A stretch of DNA of 64,000 nt, taken from NCBI GenBank assembly GCA_964020085.1, contig OZ026601.1, forward strand, positions 37,333,101 through 37,397,100, read 5' to 3'. The translations under genes were made by a program, and so were the position numbers. Shown here piece after piece: positions 62,001 to 64,000 of the stretch (positions are counted from its first letter, which is position 1; each line of letters begins with the position of its first letter). This DNA comes from Micromussa lordhowensis. Lineage: Eukaryota; Cnidaria; Anthozoa; Scleractinia; Lobophylliidae. Below the pieces are notes generated by a model. It was not told the DNA's origin. It saw only the letters and a program-made list of their open reading frames with translations, and made no database searches.

Positions 62001-63709
62001 ACTGTGACATGAACAAAATTGAAGGGGACAACTCTCAAGAGCAAAGTGTTCTTGCCATATGTTGGATTGTTAGTTTCTATTATGTGGTCTTTTGTCTGAT
62101 TGGTGGTCATCTCTCTTAGGGCCGATTTACACGATACAACTTTGTGGCGCGCGACAAGCTTACGACAGGCCTACGACATGACTTAGGACCATTTACAAGC
62201 GCACGACGTTTTCACTTACAAAATTAAATATGCAAAAGTTTGCACCGGGATTTTCGGAGTGAAAGTTCTAACAAACAGTAAACAAACGTTTTAGCTGTCC
62301 TGCGCTTTGAAAAAAACTTTCTAACGAGCTGTTTTTCGCTTTAATCCGTTCAGTCCTTTTCGAGAATTGAGTTCATGTGAATCAGTCAACAACAACTTCG
62401 TCCGCCATTTTGAGGCAAGAAAACTTCACCTTCGTCCCCTTCTCAGAAGAAATTTGTCACAAAATACGTCATTTTCTATCGATTTCGGTTACGATTGTCG
62501 TAGTGTTTTAAAACATGTTTTAAAACCCTACGACATTTTTGACGTACACAACAGTCGTAAGCGAGTTGTAGGTTTGATTTACACGAAACAATTCATGTCG
62601 CAGGCCTGTCGTAAGCTTGTCGCATGCAAGAAAGTCGTACCGTGTAAATCGGCCCTTACATGTATGTTTCCATGGGGGAATGGCCATTATATGCTTTAGG
62701 TGTTGTTTGTAGTTTACCCCTTTTTCCTTATCACCATGTACGCTTTACGGACCTATTTTCTTCCAGAATTCAAAACATACAGAAAGCTATACATTCACCT
62801 GCCTCAGTTCCCATGATGCTAAGCACCTCTGGAAGAGCGCCATTGAACACCATACATTCTTCAGGTGATGCTATTGCAACTTTATTGAATGCACTATTCG
62901 TATACACTCTGAGGAAATGTTAATACTTTTTCAGAGATTCCCCCAGCAGAAAGAGTTTCCAAAACAAGCTATTTTACCTCAACACCGTTCGTTTGGATGC
63001 ATGTAAACAATACATTGTTAACAAAAATAAATAAGTTAAACATTTTTATAAAACATTACACCGTGTTGAGAAACTGTTATAATTCCAAGTTTAAATGACT
63101 TGCTGGAATCGCAAACATTTGATCCTGCAAAACCTCAAATACTTTTATTCTGCAAAATTTATTCCCGGCAATTAATTGCTAACAATTTTTGTGATCATTG
63201 CTTCAGACTAGTGAAACCAACCAACAAGCCAACGAGAACTGCGAGTTTCTTGAAGTTTGGCTCTCGCTACAGATTCAGGTTTGTGCACCAACGTTACAGT
63301 GTCTGTGACGTTATTGTTTGTTTGTACTAGCGTTACACTGTTTGCATTCTCGTGACAGTGTTTGGATTACTGTTGGCGTTACATTCATGGTTTTTGCTTT
63401 CGTAACAGTGTTTTTTATTAGCGTTACAGTGTATTGGTGTTTATGCTACAGTGTCGTGGCTGCTCGTACAAACCAGCCACCTCTAACATGCCGATCCATA
63501 CATTTCACTCCTGTTGAGTTCGTCTTTTAATGACCACCTCTATACAACGGCAAGTTAACTTGGGCATAGTTAATAGAGGTTAGGGTTAGTATTAGGCGAG
63601 GGGAGATGGTTAACTAGCTTTGCACTTTACTTTTTTACAGTGGAAGAACAGAACATCAAGCTCAAAGAGATGCAAGAATGAGCGCCAGGAAATCTCTTAA
63701 GATTCAGAG
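53047..63709 (+). CDS. FERM-domain protein of the band 4.1 superfamily (5' part, 14 exons)
   Basis: Exons: 53047-53172, 55649-55753, 56355-56397, 56603-56681, 56918-56962, 57576-57628, 58423-58502, 58631-58677, 59331-59418, 59596-59684, 61818-61875, 62767-62864, 63207-63278 and 63641-63709. All are GT-AG with matching phases, giving about 350 residues; the frame stays open past the edge. The ATG at 53047 follows an in-frame stop at 52981. After a basic leader ([12 protein letters not shown]) comes the FERM domain: F1 ([19 protein letters not shown]), F2 ([42 protein letters not shown]) and F3 ([34 protein letters not shown]). A FERM-adjacent segment follows ([16 protein letters not shown]). 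Such proteins tie membrane proteins and lipids to cortical actin. Different parts resemble EPB41L4A, EPB41L5/Yurt and the PTPN3/4 phosphatases. Without the C-terminal half, where a PDZ or phosphatase domain would lie, the paralogue cannot be fixed. Confidence 0.93.
55342..55518. mobile_element. MITE with ATTCTCTACTTGCAC ends
   Basis: ATTCTCTACTTGCACAATCC at the left is mirrored at the right end. The arms continue through CCCATAATACACCTCTTTAC and a run of C/G. It belongs to the same family as the larger foldback element at 30566-31019. It is in the first intron of the FERM gene. Confidence 0.8.
55853..56110. mobile_element. Interspersed repeat with internal hairpin, copy 2
   Basis: Diverged copy of 29768-30066. 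Shared blocks are AAGCGGGCAAGAT, GTCAAGATGGCTGGATATTG and the inverted pair CATGTTTATGGA/TCCATAAACATG. It lies in a FERM gene intron. Confidence 0.75.
56828..56882 (-). repeat. tRNA-like 3' half (B-box remnant)
   Basis: On the minus strand GGTCATGGGTTCAAATCC matches a Pol III B box and T arm. No A box, D arm or complete cloverleaf precedes it, so this is a tRNA or SINE-head fragment rather than a functional tRNA gene. Confidence 0.5.
59765..60028 (+). mobile_element. tRNA-derived SINE
   Basis: The head contains an A-box-like TGGCCTCATGGTTAGTGC and a B box GGGTTTGAGTCCTGG at tRNA spacing. The body contains GACACTTAACTCTCACATTG, CTCCACCCAGGTGTATAA and GCATCCCATCCAGGGGGGAG, a core I recognise from cnidarian SINEs. 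It ends near GGGACAAGCTCCGG. It is inserted in the FERM gene intron after exon 59596-59684, in sense orientation. Confidence 0.85.
60128..61303. mobile_element. Long inverted-repeat element (about 350-bp arms) with target-site duplication
   Basis: The ends are CCAACCTCGTTCCCAGGG and its complement. The arms pair over roughly 60128-60482 and 60950-61303. ATTGCGA (60121-60127) recurs exactly at 61304-61310; counting the next CC gives a 9-bp duplication, which would fit a MULE. A stretch of the arm (GTGAAATGTTTTGAATATCT) is repeated inside near 60519. No transposase is present. It lies in a FERM gene intron. Confidence 0.85.
62119..62655. mobile_element. PIF/Harbinger-like MITE with TTA target duplication
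   Basis: GGGCCGATTTACACG begins the element and its exact complement ends it. TTA lies on both sides (62116-62118 and 62656-62658). Subterminal arms (GCGACAAGCTTACGACAGGC) also pair. The 3-bp TTA duplication and GGGC ends fit PIF/Harbinger. It encodes nothing and lies in a FERM gene intron. Confidence 0.85.
63287..63455. repeat. Spaced CGTTACAGTGTTT motif array
   Basis: About seven diverged copies of (C)GTTACAGTGTTT occur at 20-40 base intervals (near 63290, 63330, 63351, 63375, 63400, 63420 and 63442), all on one strand. It sits in the FERM gene intron after exon 63207-63278. Confidence 0.6.
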
Positions 63710-64000
63710 GTAACTTAAAGAGTTAACACACTCTGTAAAGAATAGCTCGTCTAAGCGGTCCTTATTTACTTATTATATTAAAACTACTTTGCCTTCAACG
63801 CACAGACTTTTGTGAAATTCAAGATACTGACGCAATCAAATGGCCGTTAATTTTCGGTTTGGCATGTTTTTTGGGTTTAAATTAGATATTAGCTAATCTT
63901 GGTCGCTTCCGCGACATATCAGGCGAGTTTAGTCGAGCCATGTTTCGTATTTTGGCGTGACCAGTCGAACCAAATATCTATTGTAAGACCATACCAGCGT

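Overview
This is a eukaryotic, AT-rich, intron-rich window, most likely from an anthozoan cnidarian and probably a stony coral. The evidence is the gene content, short exons with GT-AG borders, many small inverted-repeat transposons, and tRNA-headed SINEs. The organism call is inference, because no marker gene identifies the species.

Four protein genes can be rebuilt exon by exon with consistent reading phase. (1) 268-9693, minus: a KH-domain RNA-binding protein resembling IGF2BP/IMP. Its 3' end runs off the left edge and its 5' end is unresolved. (2) 26073-27997, minus: a complete two-exon TGF-beta superfamily ligand with signal peptide, basic cleavage site and a nine-cysteine mature domain. 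(3) 34698-51498, minus: a complete 20-coding-exon ABC half-transporter of the ABCB6 type, 907 residues. (4) 53047-63709, plus: the first 14 coding exons of a FERM-domain (band 4.1 superfamily) gene that continues past the right edge. Genes 3 and 4 diverge from a 1.5 kb interval that probably holds both promoters.

Between and inside the genes the sequence is mostly mobile-element debris. The gap 9694-26072 holds no gene I can support, but many hairpins, a (TAA)n-tailed SINE and a cluster of CACGTG sites. The gap 28089-34697 is a nest of inverted-repeat elements. The last intron of the ABC gene holds a decayed non-LTR retrotransposon and a pogo/Tc1-like element. Other ABC introns hold a piggyBac-like element with TTAA duplications, a hAT-like element carrying a minisatellite, and a MULE-like transposase fragment. 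The FERM gene introns hold a SINE, a roughly 1.2 kb element with long inverted arms and a perfect target-site duplication, a PIF/Harbinger-like element and two shorter repeats.

The four genes are unrelated in function (RNA binding, secreted signalling, transport, membrane-cytoskeleton linkage) and form no operon-like unit. I found no convincing new biological system. The most informative observations are the fully resolved ABCB6 gene with its invaded last intron, the degenerate second KH repeat, and several transposon families with readable ends.
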